64,000 bases of DNA from Tupaia tana (GCA_026018925.1 JAKSZU010000005.1:88098886-88162885); one strand, 5' to 3'. Positions 22,440 to 34,916 are shown, counted from the stretch's first letter. Notes: generated by a model not told the origin, from the sequence alone. Made by a program: numbers and translations.

Positions 22440-22838
22440 ATACTTTAAAATTTCTTAATTGATTCATGCATTAACCAGAAAAGTGTTTGGTCAGAGAAAA
22501 TGTCCTTTATGATTTTAATTAGTTAAAACTGACAGGTTTAATTTATGACCCATGACATGTTCCGTCTTGGTCAATGTTTCAAGAAACGTTTGTTCTGTTA
22601 TTGTTGAACAAAATGTTCTATAAATGTCAATTTAGTCTTTTTTGGTTAATAATGTCTTTCACCTCAACCATATAATACCAAATTTCTATCTAGCAGTTTT
22701 AACTATTATAGAACATAAGATGTTGAAACGCTCAACTATAATTGAAGTTTGTCTATTGTTTTCTCTCAGCTTTATTGTTTTCATCATATGTCTTGTTTTA
22801 TTTTTTTTCTTTTCCTACATTTAATCACTGCCATCTTT
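22440..22838 (-). mobile_element. Old L1 fragment
   Basis: AAACGTTTGTTCTGTTATTGTTG and AAAATGTTCTATAAATGTC match L1 read on the minus strand. First piece of a composite that runs to 31.1 kb. Confidence 0.55.
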
Positions 22839-22844
22839 TTAAAA

Positions 22845-23100
22845 GTTTTTTAGAGAGATTTTTGCTAAAGGGTGCTTACACTTTCCAGAGACACAGAGAC
22901 AGAGATACAGGAAGCGAGAAATCACTCCCTGGGGCTGGAGGAGGGGGTGACACCGCTGCAATCTCTTCTCCTCCATTCTCAGGATTTGGGGCACCTGCAC
23001 ACAAGCACCCATTGTGAGTTTCAAGTCACCAAGTCCGGGACTCCAACCACAGTCTACAACGTGGAGTCCAGCGATGTAACTATTTTTCCATCTCTTGGTC
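22845..23100 (-). mobile_element. Family A SINE
   Basis: GATTTTTGCTAAAGGGTGC through GTGGAGTCCAGCGATGTAAC. Contains a small GGAGGAGGGGG expansion in its GGGGG region. Confidence 0.9.
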
Positions 23101-23104
23101 ACAC

Positions 23105-23564
23105 ATTTTTTCAGCATACAAAATAACTTCCTCAAAATTAATACACTATACATGGAATATTAGTCCAGTCAAAGATATCAACACACACATGGTCCTGAAC
23201 AGATAATTTTCCATTTTTTGGCCCTTAGATGTTTTGCTTTCTTCCCCTTGATTCCCTCCCACTTGTCCCTTCATTGCCCACCTCCCACACTGTCTCTAGT
23301 ATCCATAGTTTCTCTGAATTCATTTATACCTTCTAATCTTTCCATTTCTTCCATAAAGTACAGGCATTTGTTATATACTAAATGGGGACATATAATGCCT
23401 CTCTTTCATAGTCTGGCTTGCTTCACTCAGTATTAAATCTTCCATATTTTCCCACTTTATGTCAAATGCCAAGGTCTCATTCCATAGTGTACATGTGACA
23501 TACTTTTTTAATCCATTTATGTGTTCATGGATAGTTGGGTTAATTCCGTGTCTTAGCAATTGTG
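23105..23564 (-). mobile_element. L1 3' UTR-like segment
   Basis: CTTGCTTCACTCAGTATTAAATCTTCCA and ATGTGTTCATGGATAGTTGGGTTAATTCC are typical L1 3' UTR strings on the minus strand. Confidence 0.55.
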
Positions 23565-23578
23565 ATTTCATTTATTTA

Positions 23579-23830
23579 TTTATTTATTTGGAGAAGATTT
23601 TGCTATAGGGTGCATGCACTCGCCAGAAAGAAAGAGAGAGACAGAGAGACAGAAAGCAAGAAATCACCCTATGGGGGGATGGCCACACCACAATCCCTTC
23701 TCCTTTATTCTCCTTCCAGGATCTTGGGCATGTGCGCACATGCATCTGGCATGAGTTTAAGCCACCCGGTCTGGGACTCACATTCCCATGTAGTCCAGGG
23801 ACATAGTCATTATGCCATCTGCTGGTCCCA
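23579..23830 (-). mobile_element. Family A SINE inside L1-like sequence
   Basis: Full length; duplication ATTTCATTTATT at 23565-23576 and 23831-23842. Confidence 0.93.
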
Positions 23831-24020
23831 ATTTCATTTATTTTGAAATCACAATCGAAGGTCTTATTTGATGCACATGTCCTTAGCATTGTCCTATCTT
23901 TCTATTGGATAAATTATTTATTGCTATGTGGTCTTATTGTTCCCAAGTATTTCTTTATTTTGATATATAATTTATCTATTATTAATATGAATAACATACA
24001 CTTTTCATCTTTTTACTTTT

Positions 24021-24279
24021 TTTTTAAGAGAAATTTTTGCTATAGGGAGTGTGCACTTGTGGGAAAAACAGAGAAAGACAGAGAAACAGAAAGTGAGAAA
24101 TCAGCTCCCCCGGGGGGCATGGCCATACTGTAATCCCTTCTCCTCCATTCTCCTCTTAGGATTTCAAACATGTATGCACATTCACCTGGCGTGAATTTTA
24201 AGTCATTGGGTTCTGGACTCGAACAGTAGTTGACTATGTGGAAGTCCAGCGACATAACCATTATGCCAACTGCTGGTCA
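24021..24279 (-). mobile_element. Family A SINE
   Basis: TTTTTGCTATAGGGAGTGTGC through ACCATTATGCCAACTGCTGGTC. Confidence 0.92.
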
Positions 24280-24429
24280 CAATCTTCCTGCTTTTAAATC
24301 GTATAAGCATTATGCTTCACATGAATTTGATGTAAGGTCAAGGACTTGATTTTTTTTTTAATTTGCTGGCCAATTTGTTTTTAATTAGTGTATTTTTCTG
24401 CATTTAAATAAATTAGTCATAATTTAGGA

Positions 24430-24795
24430 CTAAAGTCTGTCATTTTATTATTATTTTTTGATCTGTTGACCCTTGCTGTGTTTCATTTTGCCAGTTTATT
24501 TTCTTCAATAAATTTGTGAAGTGTTTAGTCATTATTTTCTTGAATACTTCTTCAGTCTTGCACACTTTCTCTTGTCTTTTAGCAATACTGATGATAAGAA
24601 CGATAGATCTTATGTTATCATCCTATAGATCTCTGGTTCTTGGCTCATTGGTATTTTTGTTTTTAAATCTACTTCCTATCTGAAGTCAAGCTGTCATTAA
24701 GCACATGATGGTGTTTTTCAAATTTCCATTCTAGTATGGAGGTCACATAACAATTTAGTTATTTAGCTATTTTATTTATTTAGCTATTTTTTTTT
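24430..24795 (-). mobile_element. Old L1 5'-region-like fragment
   Basis: TTTTCTTGAATACTTCTTCAGTCTTGC and TAAGAACGATAGATCTTATG parallel 27290-27420, so two copies of the same old L1 stretch are present. Confidence 0.45.
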
Positions 24796-24809
24796 TTTTA
24801 GTTTCATAC

Positions 24810-25043
24810 TATTTATTTATTTAAATTTTAAAGAGATTTCTGCTGTAGGACATATATGCTCACCGGAGAGACAGAGAGAAATAAAGCAAGATATCATTCT
24901 CCAGAGTCTTCTCTAAGTATTTTGGACATGCCTGCACAAGTGTCCAGTGAGAGTTTTAAGCAACTGGGTCTTACTTAAAACCATAACCGTGGTCAACTAC
25001 ATGGGAGTCCAGTGATATAAACATTGCACAATCTATTGGTCCC
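24810..25043 (-). mobile_element. Family A SINE, diverged
   Basis: TTTCTGCTGTAGGACATATATGC, TACATGGGAGTCCAGTGATATAAAC and CTATTGGTCCC. Confidence 0.85.
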
Positions 25044-25054
25044 TTTATGTTTTA

Positions 25055-25079
25055 TTTTTTTAAGTAGATTTATTTATAT

Positions 25080-25114
<35 letters not shown>

Positions 25115-25180
25115 TTTTATGAGAAAAAGAGAGGCAGCACCAACAGATTCTAATGCTGAAATCCTCTTCCCAGACATCCC
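25055..25180 (-). mobile_element. Family A SINE tail fragment with TTTA repeat
   Basis: A (TTTA)n tail at about 25066-25118 precedes GAGAAAAAGAGAGGCAGCACC. The fragment is then fused to the plus-strand SINE. Confidence 0.5.
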
Positions 25181-25328
25181 AAGAGGAGAATTGAGGAGAA
25201 GGGATTACAGCATGGCCATCCAGCCCTGGGTGTGATTTCTTACTTTCTGTTTCTCTGTCTGTCTGGCAAGCACATGCACCCTATACCAAAAATCTCTCTA
25301 TCAAAAAAAAAAAAAAAAAAAAAAAAAA
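25181..25328 (+). mobile_element. Family A SINE, 5' truncated
   Basis: Begins in the centre at ATCCCAAGAGGAGAATTGAGG, has CCAGCCCTGGGTGTGATTTC and CACCCTATACCAAAAATC, then an A-run of about 26 bases. Confidence 0.88.
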
Positions 25329-25329
25329 G

Positions 25330-26065
25330 CCTTTTTTGTTCTAATAGTACATTTTTAGTGGTATAAATCTCACAAATGCTACTATGTTCATTGATTTTTT
25401 ATTTAGTTTTTACATTTGGTTTGTTTTCACACAACAGTTTCTCTTTGACTCATGTTTTATTTAGATGTGTGTGTTTTCTGTCTACTTGTTCTATTAATTG
25501 TTCAGAAATCAATGTTAAAGTTTGTTTTTATAATTTTAGACTTGTCTACATCTTCTTTTAGTTTTATGAGTTTTTCATTGACAGATTTGCTCCTGTGTTA
25601 TATTATATGTACACCATGGAATTGCTATACTTTTTTCACTTACTGGCATTTTTTTAAATTTAATGCCTGTCTCTTTTTCTGGTAATTTTCTTTTCTCTTT
25701 AGTCGACTTACTTTGACGTTAATATAGTTATTCCTGCTTTTCTTTGAATATTGCTTATATAACATAATTGTTCTCATCTAACTTTTACTTTCTATTTTCT
25801 GGTATATTTGTATTTTATGTTAATTTCTAGTAAACAGCATAAAGCTGGGTCCTGTTCGTTCATTAACTCTACCAATCTCTGTTTTTTAAAGATGTGCTAT
25901 TATTAATGTTATATTAATATTATTATTGACATTTTATGTCTTAAGTCTGCATTTTGTATAAATTTTTCACTATGGTTTTTATCTCTATTTTTTATTTTTC
26001 TGTATTTCACTGGGGAGTTTGTATGGTCCATAGCAGTCCATTTAATTTTCTGTTTATTTTATTTT
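25330..26065 (-). mobile_element. Old L1 composite, 5'-region-like
   Basis: GTTAATTTCTAGTAAACAGCATAAAGCTGGGTCCTG and TAACTCTACCAATCTCTG are recognisable L1 strings read on the minus strand. Confidence 0.55.
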
Positions 26066-26069
26066 TTTA

Positions 26070-26312
26070 TCATTTTTTTATGTTTTTGTAATAGGGTGCT
26101 TGCACTTGGCAGAGACAGAGAAAGGGACAGTGAGAAATCACCTCCCAAGGGCGATGGTCACATTGCAATCTTGTCTCCATTCTCCTCTTGAGATTTTGGG
26201 CATGAATGAATATTCTTATGCTGTAGTTCTCAAGCCAATGGGTTCAGAACTAGAACCATGGTCAACAATGTGAGAAATCAGTGACTTAATTATCATGCCA
26301 CCTGCTAGCACT
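26070..26312 (-). mobile_element. Family A SINE, diverged
   Basis: AATAGGGTGCTTGCACTTGG through CATGCCACCTGCTAGCAC. Confidence 0.85.
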
Positions 26313-26631
26313 TCTCTATAGCTTTTAACGTTATCACTTTAAACTTCATTTATATCAGTTTTGTAATTAAGTGTTATACTACATGTATATAACTTATCAC
26401 AGTATATTAATACCATTTTACCACTTTGAATGAAATGTAAAATACTTGCTTCCTTCTATTTTTGACCCTCTGATGTATATAATTATATTTCAATATAAAT
26501 TTAGAATTAGATCAGATAATATTATATTTTTGTTTTAGTTGTCAAATATACTTTAGATGACTCAATAAAAGAATGAAAGTCTATGATATTTACCCATTTT
26601 TGTTGTGTTCTTTTTTACAACCTAATATTGT
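26313..26631 (-). mobile_element. Old L1 composite continued
   Basis: Follows 25330-26065 in L1 order after the SINE is removed; weak similarity only. Confidence 0.4.
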
Positions 26632-26645
26632 AAGATTTTCTCTTT

Positions 26646-26877
26646 TTTTTAAAAGAAAGATTATTGCTATAGGGTGTGTGTACTTTTTGAAGAGATAGTG
26701 AGACAATACCACCCACAGGGTGTATGGCCACAACGCAATCCCTTTTCTGTTCTCCTCTTGTGTACTCACACACATGCAACCAGTGTGTTTCAAGCTCCAG
26801 GTTTGGGACTTGAACTGCAGTCAACAATATGGAAGTCCTGCTAAGGACTGTAACTACTAAGCCATCTGCTGTCCCAG
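26646..26877 (-). mobile_element. Family A SINE
   Basis: Duplication AAGATTTTCTCTTT at 26632-26645 and 26878-26891; unit GATTATTGCTATAGGGTGTG through AGCCATCTGCTGTCCC, with a shortened centre. Confidence 0.93.
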
Positions 26878-26891
26878 AAGATTTTCTCTTT

Positions 26892-27490
26892 AACATGTCT
26901 GTTTCGTATAACTTTCTTTAGCCATTTTAAAAAGTAGATAGTTGAAAAGTTATCTTAGTTTTCTATTATTTCTGAGTTTGTTGGTTTCTTTTTCATTCAT
27001 GAAAGATGTTTTTATTTCATATAGGATTTTGGGTTGGCAATCATTTTCTTCTAGCACTTGAAAAATGTTGTGCCATTTCCTTTTGACCTCCAGAAGGATT
27101 TCTTATGAGAATCTATTGTCCTTCTAATTTTCTTGTAGGTATGGTGTTTTTTCTCTCTGACTGCCTTACAGATATTTTCTTTGTCTTTAGTTCCTGGAAG
27201 TTTGACTATGATGTGTCCTGCTTTAGATTGCTATTGATTTATTGGGCTGGAGTTCACTGAAATGCTTGGACTATTGGTTTATGTCTTTTACCAAGTTCAG
27301 AAGCTTCTTTTCTTATGTCTTTTAGTGATGTAAACATTTCTTATTTTTCTTCTCTTTTTGAACTCAAATGATATATTAAACATTTTGTTATAGTCCTGAA
27401 GATTTCTGAAAATTTGCTTATTCAATTAATTAATTTTTATTTGTTTTATTGTATGAGAAACACTAAAACACTAAGCATGAGATCCTTTTA
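26892..27490 (-). mobile_element. Old L1 composite continued
   Basis: TTTTGGGTTGGCAATCATTTTCTTCTAGCAC, TTTTGACCTCCAGAAGG, TTTCTTTGTCTTTAG and TTTGACTATGATGTGTC follow the order of an old L1 read on the minus strand. Confidence 0.6.
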
Positions 27491-27499
27491 TTTTTCTTT

Positions 27500-27747
27500 T
27501 TTTAAAATTTGCTAGAGGGTGCATGCAGTCACTGAAGAGAGCGAGAGAAGGAAAATGAGAAAGCCCTTTTCATGGGGTGGAGGTGGGGAATGGTCAAAAC
27601 ATAATTCCTTGCCCTCCATTTTTCTTTTTGGGATTTCGGGCATGCATACAAATGCACTTGTGTGTTTTCTAAGCCAATGGGTCTGGGACCCCAACTGTGC
27701 ATCAGCCACACAGGTTCCAGCTGTCTTAACCACCATGCCACTGCCGA
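27500..27747 (-). mobile_element. Family A SINE, diverged
   Basis: TTTGCTAGAGGGTGCATGCAG through CTTAACCACCATGCCACTGCC. Confidence 0.85.
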
Positions 27748-27889
27748 CTCGTGAGAATTACCTTCTTAACCAAGTTTTAAGTACCTAACACCTTATTGTG
27801 AGCTATAAGCACAGTGTAGTGCAACAGTTCTGTAGAACATGTTCATCTTATGTAACTAGAACTGTATTAGGGTACCACAACTCCATATT

Positions 27890-28159
27890 ACTGTTTTTTT
27901 GTTTTGTTTTGTTTTTTAATTGCCCAAAGGTTAGTGTGTTCATCAGAGAGAGAAAAAAAGAGAGGAGGGAAAAAAAAAGAAAAAAAAAAACAGGATGTGG
28001 TAAATTTCTCAATTCTTTTCCTGTTTATTCTTCCCATTGGGATTCTGGGCATGCATGCATATGTACCTAGCATGTTTTTCAAGTCACCAAGGCTAGGACT
28101 TGAACTATAGTTAGTAATGAAGTAAACTTCATTAACTACTGTACTACAGAGGCAGCCCT
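27890..28159 (-). mobile_element. Family A SINE, diverged, A-rich insertions
   Basis: TTAGTGTGTTCATCAGAGAG, GGGATTCTGGGCATGCATGC, AAGTCACCAAGGCTAGGACTTGAAC. Its GA-rich stretch has expanded with A-runs. Confidence 0.8.
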
Positions 28160-28754
28160 TCCTGGTCATTTTAAAAACTTTTATTTACTCTCTGTAGTCC
28201 AAATTCAATAAATTCTATTGATTGATCTTTAATTTCACTGATTCCTCTTTTCTATTGTTCTGGTGTTGTGGTTATTAAGTTTTGTTTATTTCAGTTCATC
28301 TGTTTTTCAGTTTTAAATATTCTGTTCCGTTTTTTCTTATATTTTACATGTCTTGGCTGGGACTTTTTTCATTTAATTCAAGCTTTAATTTAATTATATA
28401 AAACATGTTTCATATAATTCTAACGTTTCTTTCATCCTGCTGTTGATATCTTTTGATTATGTTGTTGCATTCAGTTTGAGGTTTCTTTTGGCTCTTGGTA
28501 TGTCATGTGACTTTCAATTAAAGCCTGGATATGTTGTGTATTGCGCAGAATGACTCTAATTGTTAACATTTTTATTTTAGCTTCATTTCAGCAGGCCATC
28601 TGATTTACAGTGACAGAGGTTCAGGTTCTCTATGGATTTCCAATTGACACATAAGTGTATGTGTTGAGGGGTAATGATTGTATTTCGCAACTGTTGGATG
28701 GGAGATCAAATCTGGCTTCCCACCAGCCCTCCAGTGATACTTCCTTGTGGGAGG
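28160..28754 (-). mobile_element. Old L1 composite continued
   Basis: TTCTTTTGGCTCTTGGTATGTCATGTGAC followed by AAAGCCTGGATATGTTG are recognisable old-L1 strings. Confidence 0.5.
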
Positions 28755-28759
28755 GTGTT

Positions 28760-29141
28760 ATGGTTTGGAGGGTGTTATGGTTTTGATTTGTTAGGTTTTG
28801 TATCTCTCAAAATTTCATGTATTAAAATGTGATGGTAGGAGCTGGTAAGAGCTCAAGGAAGTGATTAGTTCATGGGGATTACATTATGGTAACACTCTCG
28901 TAAATAGATTAGTAATGTCTTAGGAGACCCAGTGAATTTTAGAGCTCTTGAGAAGAGGTTAGCTTTTTTGTGAGTCCGTTGCTCTCTCTCCACACATTTA
29001 CCATCTTCAGTTGGCTAGGTTGTAGTCCTGGGCCTTTGCATTTTCCAGCCATCAGAACTGTGAGTTTTAAACAAAACTCTCTGCATAAATCACCCAAGCT
29101 CAGGTTCTTTTGTTGGCAATATACAAACAGATTAAGATAGG
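28760..29141 (+). mobile_element. MaLR-type LTR
   Basis: Old retroviral-type LTR. It opens near TATGGTTTGGAGGGTG/TATGGTTTTGATTTG, has AAATTTCATGTATTAAAATGTG, ATTAGTTCATGGGGATTAC, CATCAGAACTGTGAG and closes TATACAAACAGATTAAGATAG, the usual MST/MLT order. Solo and diverged; no internal genes. Confidence 0.7.
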
Positions 29142-29144
29142 AGC

Positions 29145-29584
29145 GGTAGAAGTACCTCATTGCTGCTTTCGCACCTGGATTTCATTGGAACCATCACAGG
29201 AAAAGTGACCTCGTTATCACCAGGTAGTGAAAGTCCCGATTTTCAATAGGCCTCTGCTACCACCACCAGATTTGGGAAACTAAATGGTATCTTCTGGTGT
29301 TAAAAAGGTAGAAGCTGGGTTAATTGTATAGTCTCCACTGACACTGTGTGAGAGGGAGTATACTAAATCCTAATGGGGAGGAAAGTCCTGCCTCACACTT
29401 GACCTTTTTAATACTCCCTGATTTAGACTACGTAGGTTCAGGAGTCTCATTTCAGCTTCTGTGGGTGAATGGTTTGGCTTTCCATCTAGCCTTTGCTGAT
29501 ACAGATGGAGCTAAGTTTATATTTTTTATTCTAGTGTATTTGGCTGTTATTTTATAAAGATTTTCTGTCTTGCTAGGCTTCCTG

Positions 29585-29618
<34 letters not shown>

Positions 29619-31065
29619 TGTGTGTGTTTTCTTTTTGGCTATAGAAAGCTCACTTTGGTTGGGGATTTACTGCTTACATCTATTGACATTTGAGATTGCT
29701 GGGCACTTCAGCACTCAGTACATCAGCACCATCTGGAATAGATGAAGCAATAACAAAACCGTGGAACTCACCACCGTGTTGTATTTCGGGTCACTTGTGT
29801 TCTAGCTGGTCTGCTCACTTCTCCTGTATTCAAAGTTTTCATTAACTGTTTTTCTATAGAGTGCCCATAGTTTGCTGTATTTAGGGGAGAAATAAAATAT
29901 ACCAAAGAACTAAAACTTCACTTTCCTGGATGTGGAAGTTCCTTGTTTGTTTCTATTTTATAACAATTTTTTCTCTGTGCAATTTTTAATTTGACTTGAG
30001 AAAACTGGTATTTAATTGCTATAGTATTTTTATGATACTTGATTTAAAATCCTTGTCAAATAATACCCAGAACCTATTCTTCTGGGCATTGGTGTCAAGT
30101 TGTTGTCTTTCTCATTCAAGTTCAGGATTTTTGTTCCTTCTCATGATGACTGATTTTCAATTGTACCTTGGACATTTTGGTTATTATATTACAATATTCT
30201 TGGGGTTATTTAAATAATGTAATTAGCAGTCACTTTGTTCAGACTTGGCAAGTATGGTCTACCCAGTTGTGAGACTGTTCAAATGACTCTTTAGCTCTCT
30301 TCCCTTGGCAAAGCTGCTCTACCCTGCTTTATTTGTTTGGTGCTCCAGGGGCTCCTGTTGAATCCCTGCTAGTGCCATCTGCAGAGACAGAAAACTTCCA
30401 TGAGCCTCCTGCTGACACTGGGCAACATTGGGAGGTAAGTGGACAGAGACACTAGGCCTATGTCTTCTCATGACTCTGGATAGAAGCACAGAGATGCAAA
30501 CTTTACAGCTGCTGCAGCTATTGGCAGATTGGGCTCTCTGCTGGTACCCGGTTGAGGGGCTGGGACGAACCACTAACACCTCACTGCAGCAGCTGCTTAT
30601 AGGTTGATCCAGCCACTGAGTCTGGATTATGGATCTTGGCTTGGGATTGCAAGGGCTTCACTATGACTTCTGCTATTGGCAGCCCAGTATTTCCCTGAAT
30701 ATCCACCTCAGGAACTGGGACAGAGTATGTGTTTGCTGTTACCATTGCTATCCAAGGGATCAGCACATCAGCAGGAACCAGATTTTGAGTAGGAATTGAA
30801 GCTCTGCTACGTCTCTGTTGGACATCTGCTTTTCAGGTCCTTCAGCCAGAGAGGATAAGCTATTTATGTTTGTTTTCTTGATTGTTATTGTTCTTTTATG
30901 TATGTCTGTTGGTGGTTTGAGTTGCATTATCCACTGCAGAGGCAATTAGGAAATAAAAGGAACACCCAGGGAATTTATCACGTTGTAGTTCCTCAAATCC
31001 TCAGGTCTAAGTTAGTCTGCCAGTTTTAAGATTATTATTACTGACCATTTAATAGTTATTTTATT
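29145..31065 (-). mobile_element. Old L1 5'-region-like composite
   Basis: TTCAATTGTACCTTGGACATTTTGG (about 30152) and GTTGTCTTTCTCATTCAAGTTCAGG match old L1 strings on the minus strand. 30300-30960 is GC-richer, as L1 5' UTRs are. A T-run and (GT)n lie at 29588-29628. Confidence 0.5.
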
Positions 31066-31544
31066 TAGTTGTATTTAGGAGAAGAAGGAAGCTAACTATG
31101 TCTGCACAGGTCAAAATATGTTTTGACCTATCTGTGTATGCATATACCTTTAATTCTTATAAAATGCTTCCTTTGATCTTATGATGACACTGTTTTCTTT
31201 CAGACCTGCTATTTATCCCAGTAAGGTGGTTACCTCTTGTTGTTTTGCTTTACATGGATTTAATCCTTAGTATTTCATGTTGATGATCTCATGCAGGTAA
31301 TAATGGAAGAGTAAAGAGCATTTGTTTATTAGACCTTTTTCCGCCCTTCTTTTTTGGCATGTTCCTCTGAAACTGCTGTATATAAAGCAAGCTTGCTTGG
31401 ATTGGAATTACATTCTGTGCTGAGATGAAGGTCTCCTCCATTTTTCAAGTCCAAGGTTTAAAGACAGAATAACCACTTTGGAAAGAAAACAAACAAAAAA
31501 AAATGAAGAATACTTGCAATTTATTTATTGGGTTGTTTTTGTTT

Positions 31545-31908
31545 TCTCAGACTACTGTAGTGAAATATCATAGACTGGGCTACTTAAACAGTGAAAATCT
31601 AATTTTTACAGTTCTGGAGACTGGGAAATCTGTGATCAGGGTGCTGACATGACTGTTCTTGGTGAGGGTTCTCGTTCTGGTGTGGAGATGGCTGGCTACT
31701 TGCAGTGTTCTCAGATGGCAGAGAGACAGAGAGAAAGAGAAGAATATTGATTTCCTGTGTATTCTTATAAGGGCACTAATCCCATCATGAAGGCTTTACC
31801 CTCATGACTTACTTTGCAAAGGCTAGATCTTCAAATACCATAGCATTGACCACATTAGGGTTTATGACTTCAACATATTAATTTTAGGACACAATTTAGT
31901 CTGTAGCG
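31545..31908 (-). mobile_element. MaLR-type LTR
   Basis: Minus-strand order: ATCATAGACTGGGCTACTTAAACAGTG, ACAGTTCTGGAGACTGGGAA, TCTTATAAGGGCACTAATCCCATCATGA, TTCAACATATTAATTTTAGGACACA and AGTCTG. Typical MLT/MST LTR; solo and diverged. Confidence 0.72.
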
Positions 31909-31909
31909 C

Positions 31910-32400
31910 AGATTAGCACATGTTTTTCTCTATGCAAGATTCCTTTTTTCTCTAGCTTGATGACTATCTCAAGAGTTCTCTCCACTGTTTAGCAAAAGAT
32001 ACCAAAGGAAAAAAAAAAAACACTGAAATTTTCAGGCATTTTATGGTTGACCCAGTACTTTCCCATCTTTGGTAGCAGCCTCTATTCGAAGCTAAATAAA
32101 TCTGTTGAATGTTGGCCATTCAAGATTTTTACTTATTTATTTTCACAGTAGGCAATATCAGTAAGGCCTTCTGTTATGTCTTCCAACTAGTTGCAGTAAT
32201 ACTGCACTTTTACTCAAGCTAAAAAATACTTCAAAGCCTCTGGTGTTGTCTTTTTGTTTGTTTGGGGCTGCATAAGTTATTTTATCTATAATATGTATTC
32301 ATACCTTTTATTTTACTGAAGATATAGAGTTCCACTTTATGCATGATTTTCTGTTTCTTATCTCAGATAACAGGCAGAGGGTAACTTTGTGAACATGTGT
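31910..32400. other. Nothing recognised
   Basis: AT-rich single-copy-looking sequence; no gene seen. Confidence 0.4.
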
Positions 32401-32419
32401 AAATAGTTCAGTGTTGCAC

Positions 32420-32900
32420 TCAACACCTGCAACAAGTATCCATTGAACACTTCTGTGCTCATCACTAATCTACGGTATTAGAATGATAAAAATGAAAAAA
32501 AAAAACAGTTATTTGGGAGAGATATACACCAATTAAACAATCGAAATCCATACTGTAATTACAAGTTGTCATGGAATTACTTAGGCTAGCATGATAAATG
32601 ATAATGGAGAAAGATATCTGCTTTAATGAGAATGGAAAGGCCTCCCTGGGGAGGTGACAGTGAGTATAAAGTATGCAATGAGTTTGTGAAGACTTGATGG
32701 AAGGATCCAGGTATTGGTTACAGAGTGTGCAAAGCCTCTCTATTAAGAAAGAACAGGATCATTGTCAAAACTAGTATGACTATAGAGGGGAGGACAGGGG
32801 AACAGTAAGGGACAGAGTATAGAGGGCCACAGAGACCATGGTGAAGATTTCAGATTTACTTTACCAGAAATTCAAATATGCATATTTTTGCATAGGCTTG
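32420..32900 (+). repeat. Very old mammalian repeat, family unassigned
   Basis: TATCCATTGAACACTTCTGTGC, AGGCCTCCCTGGGGAGGTGACAG, GCAAAGCCTC, and AGAGGGCCACAGAGACCATGG keep the order of a familiar ancient mammalian repeat whose name I cannot give with confidence. Confidence 0.45.
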
Positions 32901-33029
32901 TCCTGTACTTTATGAATTATGCTGGTTACCTTAAAGTATTTTTTGATAAAGGCAGAATTTTTTAAATGGTTAAAGGATTGGTTAAGTCACATTCTAAACC
33001 TCACTCATGTCTAAACCATAGCAAAATTT

Positions 33030-33235
33030 TGGGTAAAGGAGGGATAGTACATAAGATAGTGGTCCTGTAGGATTATACCATGTAGCCTAGGTATGTGGTA
33101 GGCTATACCATCTAGGTTTGTTAAGGATACTCTATGATGTTTGCACAAAGGTGAAATCAACCAATGACACATATCTCAGAATTTATCTCCATCAAGGAAC
33201 ACATGACTATATACAATGAATCAATATTTTTTAAT
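33030..33235 (-). mobile_element. Tigger-like DNA transposon, terminal fragment
   Basis: TACCATGTAGCCTAGGTATGTGGTAGGCTATACCATCTAGGTTTG, CTATGATGTTTGCACAA and ACACATGACTATA are the complement of the 5' end of the element at 9425 and 14895. Confidence 0.68.
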
Positions 33236-33239
33236 TGTA

Positions 33240-34715
33240 TTTACCTGTGTTTAGGTGGGTTTTTTTATTGATATTTCCCTAAGCACAGTTATGTCTCATT
33301 CTAGAAAATACTGGGCTGCCTATATAAGTGGTTATTTCAGTTGAAGTGTTTTAAACAGCAATATAATATTGTTCAAAAATTAATTACATTTTTATCATTA
33401 TTCAGATGCTATGGAAGATTAAATTTTAAAAGAAATTATTTAATCTGCAGAAAAATTTACACTATTTATTAAATATAGTATCCCTGTTTCTATGAATATG
33501 GTTCAAATAGTCATTGAAGATAAATATAAATGCAAAATGAAATATTAAAAAAAAAGTTTACATGGATCTATGAACAACCGAAAAAAACGTATGGAATATC
33601 AAGGCCAAAATCTGAAAGAAAGCTATAACTCAGAGCTATAAAGTTAGCTGTGAAACTGACATTCACCTTGAAGGCATTTGTCAAATTTAGTGAACTCATG
33701 AATAATTTCTACAGTGACTCAAGCCTTAGAAGCTTGGAGACAAAGCCTAGTCCCCATGCACATAGTTTTCCCTAATAGAAACCCCTGCAACCCTGAGACC
33801 CCAAAGACTACTTCCTCATAAACTTCAGTTAAATCCTATGTAAACTCCCTTATCTGCACTCTCCCAATCGACCATCATTGGATTACCAGAATTCTGTTAT
33901 ACCATTGGCATTGACTATGAAATAAAAGAAAAATATATACAGCAAAAAAAAAACCCTCATAAAATAATCTTTAGCACTGACCAGCTAGCTATAGCAAGCA
34001 TTTTTTGCACTAAATTCATGTAATATGAGTGATTCAGAAAAACAATCCAAGCAGTTCAATGTAATTTCAGACTGGCGAACTGAAATTATTCCAATTTTGC
34101 AAAAAAGCATTCTTAAACCATTCTTCAGGGAATAAAAGAAGGATACATATATAAATAAACAGTCTAACTAACCCTGAGTAGTTTAACAGTAATAGTAATA
34201 ATATAATGATAGTGGTAATATATAATATAATATAATATAATAAATATAATATAATATAATAAATATAATATAATATAATATAATAATGAATTTAGTTAAC
34301 AATAATATGATCATAATATAATAAGAAATTTAGTCAGCAATAACTAAAAGCATATAGTCTTATTTTATACATAAAACAATAGATAAATCCATCATCAAAA
34401 TGAAACATCTTATCTCTCTTACTAACCAACATAATTTAAAAAATAGTGAAACAACAAATTTGAAAAATGGAGTTAAATTTTTTGGTTCTTTAGTCTATGG
34501 AAAACTCTAAAAGCAACCACCATAGAAGAACACACATGACATTTGTAAAAATTATCTGTGCAAGAGTTAGAATTTACATGTTAAATAATATATACATGTT
34601 TCTCAATTGCATTACATTAAAAATAGTAAAAGAAAGATGTGTACAATATGGATTATTCTTTTCATCAACTATTAGCCAAATAGAAAATCATGATATAAGT
34701 TAGAAAATATTTAAA
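33240..34715. other. Nothing recognised apart from an AATAT repeat
   Basis: AT-rich; no gene or named family seen outside 34205-34290. Confidence 0.4.
34205..34290 (+). repeat. AATAT pentanucleotide-type microsatellite
   Basis: Repeated TATAA units interrupted by AATAAATA. Confidence 0.93.
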
Positions 34716-34719
34716 ACTA

Positions 34720-34903
34720 AACAATTTTTAATTATTTTATATAGTCAATCATTGTACATACTACAACTTGTAAAGTGAATTACCCAACATGAATACACTT
34801 CATCCCACTCAAGCTGAAGATGTCATACACCTTACATCAACAGACAACCCTCTATTTCTGTGTCTCTTAAATGTCTTGCCTCTCTATTTTCTCACATATT
34901 AGG
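34720..34903. repeat. Unassigned repeat shared with 8640-8815
   Basis: Same motif order as 8640-8815, ending CTTGCCTCTCTATTTTCTCAC. Probably a minus-strand L1 3' UTR segment. Confidence 0.45.
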
Positions 34904-34916
34904 TATTGTAAGTTTT

